From positions 4,178,001-4,242,000 of the forward strand of contig OX638370.1 of the NCBI GenBank assembly GCA_951812925.1: 64,000 nucleotides of DNA, read 5' to 3'. Position 1 is the stretch's first letter. Every line of letters starts with the position of its first letter. A program made the position numbers and the translations under genes. The DNA is from Calliopum simillimum. Its lineage: Eukaryota > Arthropoda > Insecta > Diptera > Lauxaniidae. Under the pieces are notes generated by a model. It was not told where the DNA came from. It searched no databases and saw only the letters and a program-made list of their open reading frames with translations. Positions 23,075-35,999 of the stretch are shown here, in pieces.

Positions 23075-25158
23075 ATAGAAAGCTTATTTTCAAAAATTTT
23101 TGTCAAAGTTAAAGGATGAATTCGCTTTTCTTTCTTTTAAAATCTTTTTTGATTCTGGTTTAATAGCAGTTCAACAAAAAAAGGTGCCATATCACCCGGT
23201 TTTGGTCTACAAAAAGAAGTATAAAATTTGGCGTACTTAGCGCTAGTTGGAAAAGAACGTTGCAAATAGGATTGCAAGAATAAAGAAAGTCCAGGAGTAG
23301 AATAAAAGACGGAGCATAGGATCAAATTCAGTGAATTCAAACCCCCAGTTTTGAATACAAAACTGAAAACTTATTTTTCTTTGTTAAACAACACTAAGTT
23401 TATCATTGTGTTGATTTCAATTTAAGTTGTCTTTGAGCTTCACCTAAATCTAAGATTAATGACCGCAACTGAATGAAAATTAACAAATCTTTCATCTATA
23501 GTTTTTGCAAGACTTCCATTTGAATAATAGGCAAAAAGGATACACTTCACTTAATTTGATTATTATCCTTTAATTAATTAAAATTGCACTACAATTACGT
23601 TCCAACGGATTTACTTAACTCGTTTTTTTTCTCCTGATACAACAATTAAAAGCAGCAACGCCCACCAGTGCACTTCACAGCAATTTCTTTTGTGCATTGA
23701 CGCCCACCTTAAACGTAACAATTTTTAAATTAATTGCAGTTCATTGGATGACGCTTGGCTGCTGCTGTGCAGTGAAGCCAAAAATTATGCAATGAAAAAT
23801 CACACTTTGATAAATGTGGAAGCAGCTAATTTTATAACGAAGGACATAAATATAAAGTGAGCGTGAGCGGAGGAAGGATTTTTTTTTACTTTTTTTCTTT
23901 TATAGCAGTTTTCGCTTTCACTTTGCACAGAAAAAAAAGAGAAAACAAATCAGTGGACACATACGATTACATGCTTAAAAAGGATTTACTTGCTGATGTG
24001 TGCGTGCGTGTGCGCGTTGCCACCAATGAAGCTGATCGAAATGAGTTAAGGCTGCCTACTACCTATGTACATATACATGTGTGTGTGCATGTTGCTATTT
24101 AACACCACAGTGTCTCTCGGTTCTCTTCCTCTTCTGTTCTATGTGTCCTTTTGAGTGTGGCTGCTTCTCTTGTGCTATGCTGCTGATAGCATCTTTAAGT
24201 GAGCCCTACGGAGTTGTTAAATTAATGTCCTTCCATAAGTTTTTACACGAAATTCAATTTTTCCAAAGTTACAACAACACACGAAGGATTCCACAGTGAA
24301 ACATGAGCGTGTGCTGGTGGTATATGTTACCTTTGAGAATGCATTGGTATGTGTTACGGGTGGCATATTAGCCTTTGTAGTTTAAGTGTAGGAATGTTGT
24401 TGTCCGTGTTTTTTTTTGTTTTTGTTAATTTGGTTTTATCTTTTTTTTACCTGCTCTAAATTAAGCTGACCAGCTGCTTAGTGATGGTCTGACATTGCAA
24501 CGCACAGTTTATAATTTGTTGTATTTCTGATTAATCTGGTCACTTTTGTTTGTTTACAGTTGCAGTAGTAGATATGTCCTTTAAATTTGTTGCTCTTTGG
24601 GTTTTTTTTCTTTAAATTGCCCCAGAGCAATGCCGCGCTGTTAACAGTGTTCCATGCACGTCGTTTCCTTCCGTTTTGTTTCACTTCCGGTGAAAATTGA
24701 TTGGTATTTCACGTTTTTTTGTTTTACTTTATTGTCTGTTGTGATTTTTTATTAAAAAAAAGTGCGCACATACAACAAACTGTAGCGTTATGGGCATGTC
24801 CTTGAGGGCCTTTCATTTTTTGGACTTTGATTTTATATGTGTTGCCTACTCCTTTAACTTTAAAAGCACAAGGGGACCAATTTAAAATAAAAGTAATTTT
24901 TTACATCCGCTTTGTGACAGTGGCAGAGTTCACGTGTGTGTTTATAAAGGTGGCCCATATTTTACTATGACTTAAAGTTTTCTTTATTTAAAATTCTACA
25001 ATTCAAGCAGAGATTTTAGCAACATAAATTTCGTTTATAATACTAAAAGCATTTAATATTTATAGAATGGCTATTTAGTAAAGAATGAACTTACTTTTCA
25101 TCTGTCGTTGGAGATTTCTCGATGATTCTAGTGGTTTCAGCAGTTTATAATTCGGTAA
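23075..25158. other. No gene seen
   Basis: AT-rich DNA with short TG/CA tracts near 24000-24090. A small duplicate 'ttggagatttctcgatgatt' lies at 25107 and again near 25241. No exon was supported. Confidence 0.4.
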
Positions 25159-25262
25159 ATTCGTCTATTTGCTTCTGGTAGTTGTTTTGTTTGTTTCGTT
25201 TTATGCCATACAGTTCACGTCACAAACTTGCCCGTGTTAGTTGGAGATTTCTCGATGATTTC
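25159..25262 (+). repeat. Left copy of a ~95-bp direct repeat bracketing the satellite
   Basis: 'tttgcttctggtagttgttt', 'ttttatgcc.ta.a.ttcac' and 'gttagttggagattctcg'-like blocks recur in the same order at 27579-27670. The repeats are about 2.4 kb apart with the 11-bp satellite lying between them. Confidence 0.75.
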
Positions 25263-26559
25263 AGTGACTTCAAATGTTTGTTAACATATGTCGCACAAAA
25301 TCAGCTAAAATTTCTTTAAGCCATTTCTTCGTTTCCCAGCTTTTTACCTTCCGAATTTCAATGTGATTAAATATGACCAGAGCGACCTCTGCTCCATGTA
25401 ACACTTTTGTTTTCAGTTCCACTTTAAAGCGTCATTTATTAGTTGTTTCCTCTTTGCGTTGAAAGTTTTATTTTGTTTTTCCTTATTGTTTTATTATTTT
25501 ACCTACCTACTCCATTTGTTCATTTCGTAGTAGGCATAAAAAATGTGTTGTTTTTGTTTCTCATGTTGTTGTTGTTGTTGTTGTTGTTGTTATTATATGC
25601 TTTCATTCGATTTGGTTTATTGTCGTTGGTAATAAATTAGGAAACTTCCTCAATTTGTTCCCAATAAATTTTGTTATTACATCAAATAAAACCTAATTTA
25701 AGGCACACTACGTAGTACGAAGTGAAAACGTAAGCAAAAAAAAATATGGAGAAAAAAAGTAGAAAAAAGTACTAAGCAAAAGAGAAAGTTATCGTCTTTT
25801 ATATGTCATCAGCATTTGTATGTATGTGTGTGTGTGTAATTTTGGCAAGTTTGCTGATGGTGACTAAAGTTGAGCTGTGAAATGAAATGAAACGTTGAAG
25901 GAAAACAATTCAATAAAAAGCTCACCTCACACATATACACATACATATAGGCAAAGGTTATATATGTGTGCGCACTTACTCACATTCATATATCCTTGCT
26001 CATTGAACTCTCAGCTCACATTTCACAATCAGTTCATAAACAAAGTCAAGTCGACCAAAATTATTTCGTTATCGCTGATGCAAGGGGAAGAGTGTGTTTT
26101 TTTTCGTTTGCTTTTTTCTCATTTTCTATTTGAGAGCTAGATATATTACATGAGAACAGTGGGACAAAGTGCAAATGGAAACGTATTTACTTATAGCAGT
26201 TCTTGCGTTATCACTGTTAAAGTTGTTAAACTTATTGATTTTCAAAAATTTTAGTTACGAATCCCTGTCAAGGAAAGGCGGAAGGAAAGATCAAAATCAC
26301 TGTAAGATATCACTCTTTTTTCTTTATATATGGGTGATTCCAGAAAAAGCCGTAGTTTTTAATGTAAAAAATATAAAAAATATATATTAATATTTTATAA
26401 TTAGGTAGCTGTCGTAATTGAGGTATTATTCAACGATACAGGAGCTCTGAAGTGGTCTGAATCGTTGTATCTTGCCTGTATTCGGCAACAAAAATTGATG
26501 TCAGACCAAATTTAGCTACATTAGTGTTCAAAAATTATAAAGCTTCATAAAGCATTATA
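25263..26559. other. No gene seen; (GTT)n tract
   Basis: (GTT) repeats lie at about 25564-25592 and a TG-rich run at 25816-25838. Otherwise this is plain AT-rich DNA. Confidence 0.45.
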
Positions 26560-27576
26560 ACATTAACATTACATTAACATTACACTAACATTACATTAAC
26601 ATTACATTAACATTACATTAACATTGCATTAACATTACATTAACATTACATTAACATTACATTAACAATACATTAACATTACATTAACATTACATTAACT
26701 TTACATTAACATTACATTAACATTACATTAACATTACATTAACATTACATTAACATTACATTAACATTACATTAACATTACATTAACATTACATTAACAT
26801 TACATTAACATTACATTAATATTACATTAACAATACATTAACATAACATTAACATTACATTAACATTACATTAACATTACATTAACATTACATTAACATT
26901 ACATTAACATTACATTAACATTACATTAACATTACATTAACATTACATTAACATTACATTAACATTACATTAACATTACATTAACATTACATTAACATTA
27001 CATTAACATTACATTAACATTACATTAACATTACATTAACATTACATTAACATTACATTAACATTACATTAACATTACATTAACATTACATTAACATTAC
27101 ATTAACATTACATTAACATTACATTAACATTACATTAACATTACATTAACATTACATTAACATTACATTAACATTACATTAACATTACATTAACATTACA
27201 TTAACATTACATTAACATTACATTAACATTACATTAACATTACATTAACATTACATTAACATTACATTAACATTACATTAACATTACATTAACATTACAT
27301 TAACATTACATTAACATTACATTAACATTACATTAACATTACATTAACATTACATTAACATTACTTTAACATTACATTAACATTACATTAACATTACATT
27401 AACATTACATTAACATTACATTAACATTACATTAACAATACATTAACATTACACTAACATTACATTAACATTACATTAACATTACATTAACATTACATTA
27501 ACATTACAATAACATTACACTAACATTACATTAACATTACATTAACATTACACTAACATTACATTAACATTACATT
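26560..27576 (+). repeat. 11-bp satellite array, about 92 copies
   Basis: The unit ATTACATTAAC is repeated almost perfectly for about 1017 bp. Rare variants (ACAATAC, ACATAAC, ACACTAAC, ACTTTAAC) are concentrated toward the two ends, and the middle (about 26840-27360) is uniform. The unit is itself two near-copies, ACATTA and ACATT. There is no open frame of note. Confidence 0.97.
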
Positions 27577-27578
27577 TG

Positions 27579-27670
27579 TCTCTTTGCTTCTGGTAGTTGT
27601 TTTGTTTATTTTGTTTTATGCCGTATAATTCACTTCACAAACTTTCCGGCGTTAGTTGGAGATTCCTCGT
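27579..27670 (+). repeat. Right copy of the ~95-bp direct repeat
   Basis: It matches 25159-25262 ('tttgcttctggtagttgttt', 'cacaaacttncc.g.gttag', 'ttggagattcctcg') and starts within a few bases of the satellite's right edge. That suggests the array grew within, or beside, one copy of this unit. Confidence 0.75.
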
Positions 27671-29639
27671 AGTAGTAGTTTTATTTCAAAATATGGACTT
27701 AAATTTAATATTTCAACGCCACTGTATCATCTTATATTATTCAATTGATTGTCCCCAGGTTGATAGTCTTTAAATCTGAATCGGTTCTTACGCTAAGTGC
27801 GAAGGAAGTAGATGAGAACCATCGTATTGTTTTATGTAACATGAACCATAAGTTTTAGGATGATGATGAAGAAAAAGAAAAAGAGACGAAGATAAAGTAA
27901 AGGAATATATTAAAGTCAGAAGCTGAATAGAAACTTAAGGGAAACGTAAAAAAAAGCTGTGTCAAGGCATTGAAGAAGTTTTTAAAAAGTTTACTTAGCT
28001 AGCCCACAAGAGTGGCTGTGTGTATTGCCACAATTGAAGAGTAACAAATTAAAGTTTGTATTCAACTATGTGTGTGCGTTATCGGAGGTTAAATAGAGGG
28101 ACGTCACCTTTCTATTTCACACTGTCCTGTTAGGTGCTGAATGTGGCCATGGAGATGTGCAGAGGTGTTTTTTTGTGTGAGTGTATGTAGAATTAATGGT
28201 GTGTGCGTGTGTGTATGTCTGTTGTTAAATAAAATAAAAATAACAATTGATTTTATTTGTTCTCTCTTGAACGATTTGTGTGAATAATCGACAAAAATCA
28301 ACGTAAATCGCTCTCTGTAGTGCGATGCGATTAAGCTAAATCACATTTTGGACATTAGAGCAGCTGCTGTCACCAGAAAAAAAGAAGCTAAAATTTGCTG
28401 CGTATTTTTAGGCGCATTGCAGAAACACTACTAATGTTTTTTTTTCAAACGAAGCTCTAAATGAAAGCCAGCTCTTTTGGTTTTATTATTTTATTTAACA
28501 GATTTAAAAAAAATCGATGAATTTTTCATACAATATATATATTTTAATGTATTTATAATAATAATTTTTCTTCTTTTTTTTCATATTACTAATGTCCTAT
28601 TTTTAACTTGCATTTTTATGTGTTTTTTTTTTTTGTAATTTAGTATTTCATTGTGATCAGTTTATATTTTTCAGCACAGTAATAATTTTGCAGCCACTGC
28701 TGTTTTAAATTTAAACACAAAATACAGTAGCTTTCTCTTCATTGAATGCTTAATTCACATTTTAGTCTTATTTTTATTGAAATGTAAAATTAAATTGTAT
28801 GTTTAATATTTTTAGTTTCACAATTTTTATTTTAAACTTTTTTTTTATGCTTATTTTATCAATATAGATATTACTTTTTAACGACTGATTTTAAATTTTA
28901 TTTCGTAAATGAAACAATTGTTTTTGTTTTATACTGATATCAAAATCATAATATATATTAAATCTATATGTTTTATTTTTTTCTTATTTCAATAATATAT
29001 TTTACATTCAAATAATTAAATTTTCAACTCTTCTATTTATTTTCACTTACATTTACATTAAGATGAATAAAGTATTCAACTTACAGACTTTTTTTTTAAA
29101 TATTTTTTTGTTTGTATTGTGTATGTTGTGTGTAAATTTAATTTAAAAAATTAACTAATTAAAATTTTTTTTTATAATTTTACTACAAAACATATTTATT
29201 TACAAAGATACAACCTAAAAATAAGCAAAATACTTGTAAAATTTTACTGTAACGGTAGTACCGATAAATTAAAATTATAAAATAAAATCGGACCATAATA
29301 GACTACAAACTGGTGCTGGAAGAACATTTTTTTGGCTGGATAAATCATTAAACATAAGAAAAAAATAATTTAAATTAACTTAGAAAAAATAGAAATTCTT
29401 CTGGATTATTTCCTTGTACCTAAAGCACTGCTTTTACTATGCAGCCATCCTTTGATTTGCAAATTGTCAAGCGGCAGCTTAAAATGAACCAAGTTGACTG
29501 AAAGAGTTAAGCTCAAATCATATCGCAACTGAGTTATCTACATAAGAAACAAAAAAATTTAAAATAAACCATGTCGTATGAGTAACCATTATGATGCGAA
29601 ATCAAATTTCTTGGTATTTTGTTTCACTTAACCAGTGGT
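27671..29639. other. No gene seen; very AT-rich
   Basis: TG-rich runs occur near 28150-28220. From 28430 to 29290 the sequence is extremely AT-rich. Motif B lies inverted at 28400-28415 and motif A at 29567-29589. No coding region was recognised. Confidence 0.45.
29567..29589 (+). promoter_or_regulatory. Dispersed motif A copy (CATGTCGTATGAGTAAC)
   Basis: It is one of about a dozen copies of a ~20-bp motif (CATGNCGTATGAGYAACAT) between 29.5 and 60.5 kb. A CGGCAGCTTAAAAT site lies about 95 bp upstream. The function is unknown. Confidence 0.35.
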
Positions 29640-29945
29640 AGAGTAAAAAAAAGTGTTTTTCCATGTGGAGAAAACATTTTTATAGTAAAGTTTTGGCTAA
29701 TTGTATGAGCTTTATGAGCGTGTATTTGATTTATAGGGTTTAAAGAATTTTGCACATCTCCCATACACCATACAATTAGCTAGAACTTTTCAATAAAAAT
29801 TTTTTCCCTGAAACGTTAGGGTGACCCAATAAATCAGTTTTAACTTTATAGCTCTTCAGAGGTATATTTAAGACCGCACCAGATGCAATTTCTTAGTCCT
29901 TAGTGTAGGCCTTTTCTACACCCTGTATATTAGCAGGATTTTGGG
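29640..29945. mobile_element. Short palindromic copy of the foldback element
   Basis: The left half ('gctaattgtatgagctttat', 'gtatttgatttatagg') faces the right half ('atacaattagctagaacttt', 'tagggtgacccaa', 'cagttttaactttatagctc'). It ends in CACCCTGTATATTA. Compared with the copies at 34-37 kb the central ~450 bp are missing. Confidence 0.65.
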
Positions 29946-30544
29946 ATATCCTTGCTTGACTTGTTTTAGTATGTACCAGGAGTTGAAACAAAAAAAATTA
30001 TTACTGCTGACATTTTTTTTTTCTTTTGGTAGTTTTTAAACGATTTTTTTTTAATAGTTAATTCAAGCGATTCAAGTCTGTCCCGTAATTTGCGCAAGAT
30101 TTGAATTATCTAGGGAACTTTTTATTTTTCAATTGTATAATTTTTTTATTTGTACATAAAGTGCACAGCTTAGCTGGAACGTACGCACTCTTTTGTATTT
30201 TTGCATAGCCATTTTGCACAGTTGTGGCTGAATTTCGTTAACGCATCGTTGGTTCTCCTATTTCAATATATTTTTGTTAACCCTAAGCTGTCAGCTGTCG
30301 AATTATTTTCTTTTTGGTTGGCCAAATTTTACCGCATCAATAGCGGCGATTTAAAATTTTGCATAAATTATGGTACATCCTTTAGTAGAAAACTACAGAT
30401 ATTAATATGGCAAACGTCAAGTCGTATTTAAAATTGAAAATTTCTTAAAATGCATCTTCGTTTTTACTATTTTATGAATTTGGCTGAAAATCAATAATAT
30501 TCTGAAGTCTTTACAGCAAATTTGAAGACATTACTGCAGAGATA

Positions 30545-30715
30545 GGTAGTAACTGCAACTTCCCAGTGTGCCAGAATCCGTTACGGATCCGTTACTGATC
30601 CGCTTGAGAAATTCCCAAAAAAAAGCGAATAGTTTTTTTTGGAATTTCTCCAGCCAACGGATCAGTAACGGATCCGTAACGGATTCTGGCACACTGGGAA
30701 GTTGCAGTTACTACC
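30545..30715. repeat. 171-bp hairpin element, arms about 72 bp
   Basis: GGTAGTAACTGCAACTTCCC at 30545 is mirrored by its complement ending at 30715, and the pairing runs inward through CAGTGTGCCAGAATCCGTTA and CGGATCCGTTACTGATCCG. The loop is about 22 bp (A/T-rich around 30620-30640). Only a few mismatches are visible, at 'cttgag' versus 'ccagcc'. A further 'ctggcacactggg' follows at 30749. It is a MITE or hairpin insertion with no coding. Confidence 0.85.
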
Positions 30716-31149
30716 GTAATGGGTAAAAAAAGCGGAGATTTGATCCGTCTGGCACACTGGGTTATTTCAATGCCTGCTTCAAAGGGTAATAACTCGGAAA
30801 GTAAAATTGCAAAATAATGTTTTTTTTATTTTGTGCGGCATGCTGAAAAAATTTAATGAAACCAAAATGAAGAGAAAATATTTAAAATAAAAAATAAATT
30901 CGGTTTGATTTTTTTAAATATATTTTTGTTAATTTATTCAAATAATTTTTTTGTTTTTTTTTTCTTTGTGATAAATTTTCAAATAATAGAAATTTAATAA
31001 AGTTAAAATTTATAATCTCTTTGGCAATTTAACAATTACTTTTAAAGAAAAAGCTTAAAATATTGAAATAATGTCACTTAGTTAAATAAAGAAAATAAAA
31101 TCAGATTTTAGCCACATTTAATGGCAACTGCTGCGCATTATATATAAAT

Positions 31150-31239
31150 GCGCCTAAAAATATGCAATCAAAATATTAAAGTTTCAATAGCGATTTTTCT
31201 GTATAACGTTTGCATGTCAAACACTGCATACTTTTAGGC
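31150..31239. promoter_or_regulatory. Inverted pair of dispersed motif B
   Basis: GCGCCTAAAAATATGCA at 31150-31166 and the inverted TGCATACTTTTAGGC at 31225-31239 face each other about 58 bp apart. Four more copies lie at 9645, 28400, 48713 and 60629. The core CTAAAAATAT resembles MADS-box type sites, but the identity is not established. Confidence 0.35.
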
Positions 31240-31989
31240 TATACAAAAAATTCAATATATAAAAGTTTACCATTAAATGAAGCTTTACATAATTTATTAT
31301 TTTTTTTTTATTTTAGAGCTTTAAAATTTCATAATAAAAATTATATATTGCATTCAATTATAATTTATTTAGAGAGGAAGACTTGCTGCTTCTTCTACAT
31401 CAATGATTTTTATTTATTAACAGAATCTTTCAACATAATTGTAAATAATAATTAAAAATTTAAGTTTAAAGTACAACTTAGGCTTTAATTACAGCGTTAC
31501 ATATTTTTTTTACATTATTTCCTATATTAATAGGTTTTAACAGCATTTTTTATACACAGATGTAAATACACACACAAACTTACATAGTACATTTACACAT
31601 TTTGTTTTGCGTGTGTCGTTTATTTAACATGTGACAGACAAACAAATAAACAGTCAGTGTTAAAAGTTTTTTGAGTTTATTAAGACTTTTAAAGTTAAAT
31701 AGATTGTGGTTTTTAATTAATTATACTTGAGTGTCCTTGTTTTTCGCGCTGTTTGTAATATTATTTAAGTATTTTATTTTCAATTAATTTTGGCAACATA
31801 GTACAGAATAAGTACAGTATTCGCTGCCGAAATGTGACGTGACAGCTAAAAATACAAAATATTGAAAGTGCTATTTACAATTAAGTCGTTACAAATACTT
31901 GCGTTAAATAAATAAATAAAAAAATAAAAAATGCTGTGACTTTAAATTAAGACTGAATTTTTAAATTGAAAATTTCAGTTACAAGCTTT

Positions 31990-32136
31990 GAGCGGCCATC
32001 ATATAAAATTTTGTTTGCATTTGCCACATTGTATCTTAGAAAAATGGCGGTTGTATAACGCACCTGAATTACATCGTAGCTAAAGTATTGCAATTCAAAG
32101 AATGTTTTTCAACGCGTAACATGACGTATGATTAAT
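31990..32136 (+). promoter_or_regulatory. CGGCCAT site paired with motif A
   Basis: AGCGGCCATCAT at 31990 is followed about 118 bp later by AACATGACGTATGATTAAT (32118-32136). The same order and spacing occurs at 35045-35186, and inverted at 40900-41040. Confidence 0.4.
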
Positions 32137-34178
32137 ATTGAGCTGTTCTTATTGCTGCTTTAAATTCTTTGTGATTTAACTTATGCCGTCAAACATGCGA
32201 ATATTTAATTTTACGCATACGACATGTTATGCCTGGTGTGACAAATGCTTCAATGGAACTACTTCGATATCAACTAGCTACTTTATATTTTATGCATAAC
32301 ATACAGCAATATGTATAGTGCATTATTGCATAAGTTGAGCAATGGCTGCTCTAAACTATAATTAATAATTGTTATACAAAATCAGCGTAAAAATTTCATC
32401 AACGTCACATTTTGCAATTTAAGTTATCTGTTTAGAGTTTACTTTTATTTATGTTTTTTTTTTGCAAAAAGTTATTTTTAGAACAATTTCAAGTTGCATA
32501 ATTTTTAATGTTTTTTTTTATTTAAATGGAAGTTTTACTTTTTTTATCATTATTTACTACATTATTAGATAATTAATTTTAATTTAGTTAAGTAACTAAA
32601 ATTTTTGTTTGTTTTCATATGTTCTATTTTAAATTATTTATAAATTTTTTATGCTAAACTAATATTTACAAAATTAATTTATAATTAATTTTAGGATTTC
32701 AAAATTCCTTTAATTTTCATTTTTTACTTCTGCTAGCTTTGTTGCTTTTTTTAAATAATTTACAATAGATAGTTTTAAAGTGTATTGTTTAAGTTTTCGT
32801 TATTTTCTTTACGCTACGCTTTTATCGACTCATTAGTATTTTTTTTTTGTTTATTTTTGTTTTCTTTTGTAATTTTTACTACTTTCATCTTTTCATTATC
32901 TACTCATCAGTTTCTTATTTTCCTGCTCATTTAACATTTAACACAATCGCAATCACAATTATTCAGTAGCGGAAATCATTTGCTTACGCTGTGTGTGTGT
33001 ATATATGTATGTATGTGGATACATACGTCTTTTTTCTTTTTGCATATGTGTATGTAGCTGTTAATTTCGAATTCAATTTCATTTTTAATTACGGCACAAG
33101 GCAAACACAACGTAATGAAAACTACTGCACAGAAGCAGCTACCATGGTGGTAAAAGAAAATTTAAACAAAAAATAAAAAAAAGCTGGAGGAGGTAAGTAT
33201 ATTGGGTGATTCGAGAAAAATCTTTCTTCATTTTATAAAGAAAATCTTGAACTCAAATTAAGTAAGTATATGAAAATGTTATTTGAAACCGAAGTGTAAG
33301 CGATACGATTTTTATGTGAACTTTTTCATGTTAATCATACGCCAGGTTGTGCCAAAATGATCACATAAGTTAAAGTTGTGTTTTGTAAAATCGATATAAC
33401 TTTAAACTTTCACAGCGTTGAAACTAAATCATGTTTTGCATCAACAATTAAAATTCAAAGTTTTATGCAAGGCTGATATATAGCAACATACAAAAACTTT
33501 AGTGGAAAAATAGCATACAAAACAATCAATGAAATTTATGCAAAAACTTCATATTTCCGCTTAACAAAACATCAATAGAAATCAACAATAATTGCGCGTT
33601 GCAAAGTCGCATATTGAAGCGCTATTATACAGTCAGCACTTAATGTTTATTTTCTGACAATGTGCCTGCCTGAGTGTACACGTACATAAGTATAAGTGTG
33701 CTTTTATTACGCATGAAAATAGTGCAATTCACTTGCAATAATACCTTTATTTTTGCAAGTAGAGTAATCTCAACAGCAACGCTACAAAAGCTTTCGAAAG
33801 ATGAATACATAGACAGACAGCAATGCACTTGTGACACCGGAAATGCTAACATTTGCAACACAGCAGCATACATTTGCACTAAAGATGACTGACTGTATAA
33901 TACAATTTTATGAATATTTAAATCTTGCAATTGTATAAAGAAAAGTAAATGAAGGAATCTAAATGATAAAAACTCAAAGCGTTGCAATTTAATCTCACAA
34001 ACTTAACGTATAAAATGCTTTGAGGCAGTGTCTAAGATGACAAAAGAGTCGAATGCTACCAATAAATTGAGAAATTTCAACCTTAAGATGAAAATGAAAT
34101 GCAAATTTAAGCAACAGACAAAAAAATTGCATGGAGTTAAAACTGATTTTATGACTTAATTAAAAAAAAAAATATTTT

Positions 34179-34990
34179 ATTGGGTAGCCCTAGCGTTTTA
34201 GCGAAAACTTTTTTATGGGGAACTTTTAGGTATAATTATGAGCTTTCTAAAACCGTATTTGAGTTTGAAAACATTAAATGAAGTTCTCGACCTTTAAAGT
34301 TGATATTTAAAATTTTTTTTTTCTATTTTTTGACTTTTGCGGCCATTTTAGTATGAAAAAGATCCTACTAATATACCTTTTTATAATTTTCTTTTTTGAA
34401 TCATCGCTAAATTTCCTTTAATTGAGCAAAAATTTATCGCACAAGTCTTTTAATTTGAGGTCAGAGCGAAATGGTTTTCAAAAACAATCCGTTTGAAGGC
34501 TCCGTAGATAAAGCACAAAACCCGTGTGTTACATAGAAAAGTATTTTTTTCTGACCTCAATCTATAAAACTGATATGACAAATGCACGACAGAATTAAAG
34601 AAAATTTTACGAGAATTTGAAAAAAAATTATAAAAGTGTATGTTAATAGGACCTTTTTCTTACTAAAATGGCCGCCAAAGTCAAAACTTAGAAAAAAAAA
34701 AACATGAAAATATCAACAACTATGCGAATTCCTTTTAAGCTTTATAAACCAAATACACTCTTAGAAAGCTCTTATAATTAGCCAAAAGTTTGCCATAAAA
34801 GAGTTTTCTTCAAAATGTTTGGGTGAGCCAAGAAATTTTTTTTTGTAAAATAAGTCAGAAAATCAGTTTTAAACCTGTAATTCCTCAGGGATACATTTTA
34901 GACCCCCCACTGTGGCGCAATTTTTCGTTAGCCTAGGCCTACTCTTTCACCTCCCAGCAGCTTTGTAAACTTATTCGATTCACCCAATTT
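34179..34990. mobile_element. Foldback element with ~300-450-bp inverted arms
   Basis: The left half runs 'gggtagccctagcg', 'tatgagctttct', 'ttgacttttgcggccatttt', 'cctactaatatacc', 'aaatttcctttaatt' and 'tgaggtcag'. The right half is its reverse complement from about 34540: 'ctgacctcaa', 'gacaaatg', 'tatgttaataggacct', 'aaaatggccgccaaagtcaa' and 'attagccaaaag'. The right arm continues past the left arm's outer end to 'cccagcagctttgtaaac'. The loop is about 34475-34535. No protein is encoded. Same family as 1-330, 10740-11070, 29640-29945 and 36000-36925. Confidence 0.85.
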
Positions 34991-35999
34991 AGTTTCTAAA
35001 AGTGCCTTTAGCAAAGTTTTTCTAAGAAATAACATTATTTAAAAACGGCCATTGTTGAAACTATATATTTTTGTAGCGAACATTAAATAAAAAAAAATTT
35101 CTCATAGATTTTTTTGACACAAGTTTCGTCGGCGTACTTATTTAGAGCATAAAGTGTTATGTTCAACTTGTCGTATGAGTGACATTTTTTGAGAAGTTGC
35201 AACAGTTTCTTTATTTGAATGCAAAAAAGTTATTAAAAGTAAATTACTTAAAAAAATCGAAGCACTTTTCTTTATTTGTGGCTGTAACATGTTTTGTTTT
35301 GCTGTTTCCCAAACAAAAAAAATCATACCTTGCAAATTCCGTATAAAAACATAAACTTTTAAGTGTAAATAACTTGTGCAGCACAATACACATATGAATT
35401 AAAAATTTTTGGATAAATTTTAGAAAATATTTGTGAAAAAGCCATTGTAATTACCTGTGTACAAGCATGTTTTCCGAAGTACTTGAGGTCAGAATGCTTT
35501 AAAAATATCTAGAATGTACAAAGTAAATTAAGAATCCCCATATATGCATATTTTTGTTGCTATTTTGCTTTTAATTGTTCTTTATAGCAAAAGTTGTTGA
35601 GTCGTTGTAGTCTCTGCAAACCATACAAGTGTCAGTGTAACAAAACTCGAAATGGACAGACGCCTTGACAAATTTTCCATATGCAAATTGTTGCCATATG
35701 GCATGCATGCTGGGAATATGCTGCTGCTACACTTTGAGTGCAGTGGGAAACATAAAATTCAACTTAAATGCCTGTATGTTGCTCATGCATGCAAACACTA
35801 TCTTAACCACTTTATATACTCGTAACGATAAAAGCCAAAAAACCACACAACAAGTTGTAACTGGCCAATAACTTTTGAGTGAGTGTATTATTAAAAATTT
35901 TTGGAGATTTATTTTTTATTTTTTTGAATTTATTTAGAAAACTTTAGTTTTTGTGTAATTAATTATGTTTGGAAAATACTGAGAATTTTTTATTTTTGA
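34991..35999. other. No gene seen between two foldback copies
   Basis: Apart from the motif pair near 35.1 kb, I see only ordinary AT-rich sequence with a GC-richer patch around 35640-35760. Confidence 0.4.
35045..35186 (+). promoter_or_regulatory. CGGCCAT site paired with motif A
   Basis: ACGGCCATTG at 35045 is followed about 110 bp later by AACTTGTCGTATGAGTGACA (35164). This is the second example of the arrangement seen at 31990-32136. Confidence 0.35.

Larger units (their letters stand above)
30716..34178. other. No gene seen; AT-rich with scattered motif A and B copies
   Basis: Much of 30.8-32.9 kb is over 75% A+T by eye. TG-rich microsatellite lies at 32988-33018. Motif A copies lie near 32118 (+), 32211 (-) and 33331 (-). 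A motif B pair is at 31150 and 31225. No exon was recognised. Confidence 0.45.

Noticed and set aside
22490..23200. GGTGATATGG...GGTGCCATTTTTT near 22518-22542 and AAAAAAAGGTGCCATATCACCC near 23176-23197 as terminal inverted repeats around the zinc-finger remnant
   Set aside because: The match is short, interrupted by several extra bases, and the motif also occurs in the interior near 23007. It is not strong enough to define an element.
26560..27576. CRISPR-like array
   Set aside because: The unit is 11 bp with no spacers and this is a eukaryotic context. It is a satellite.
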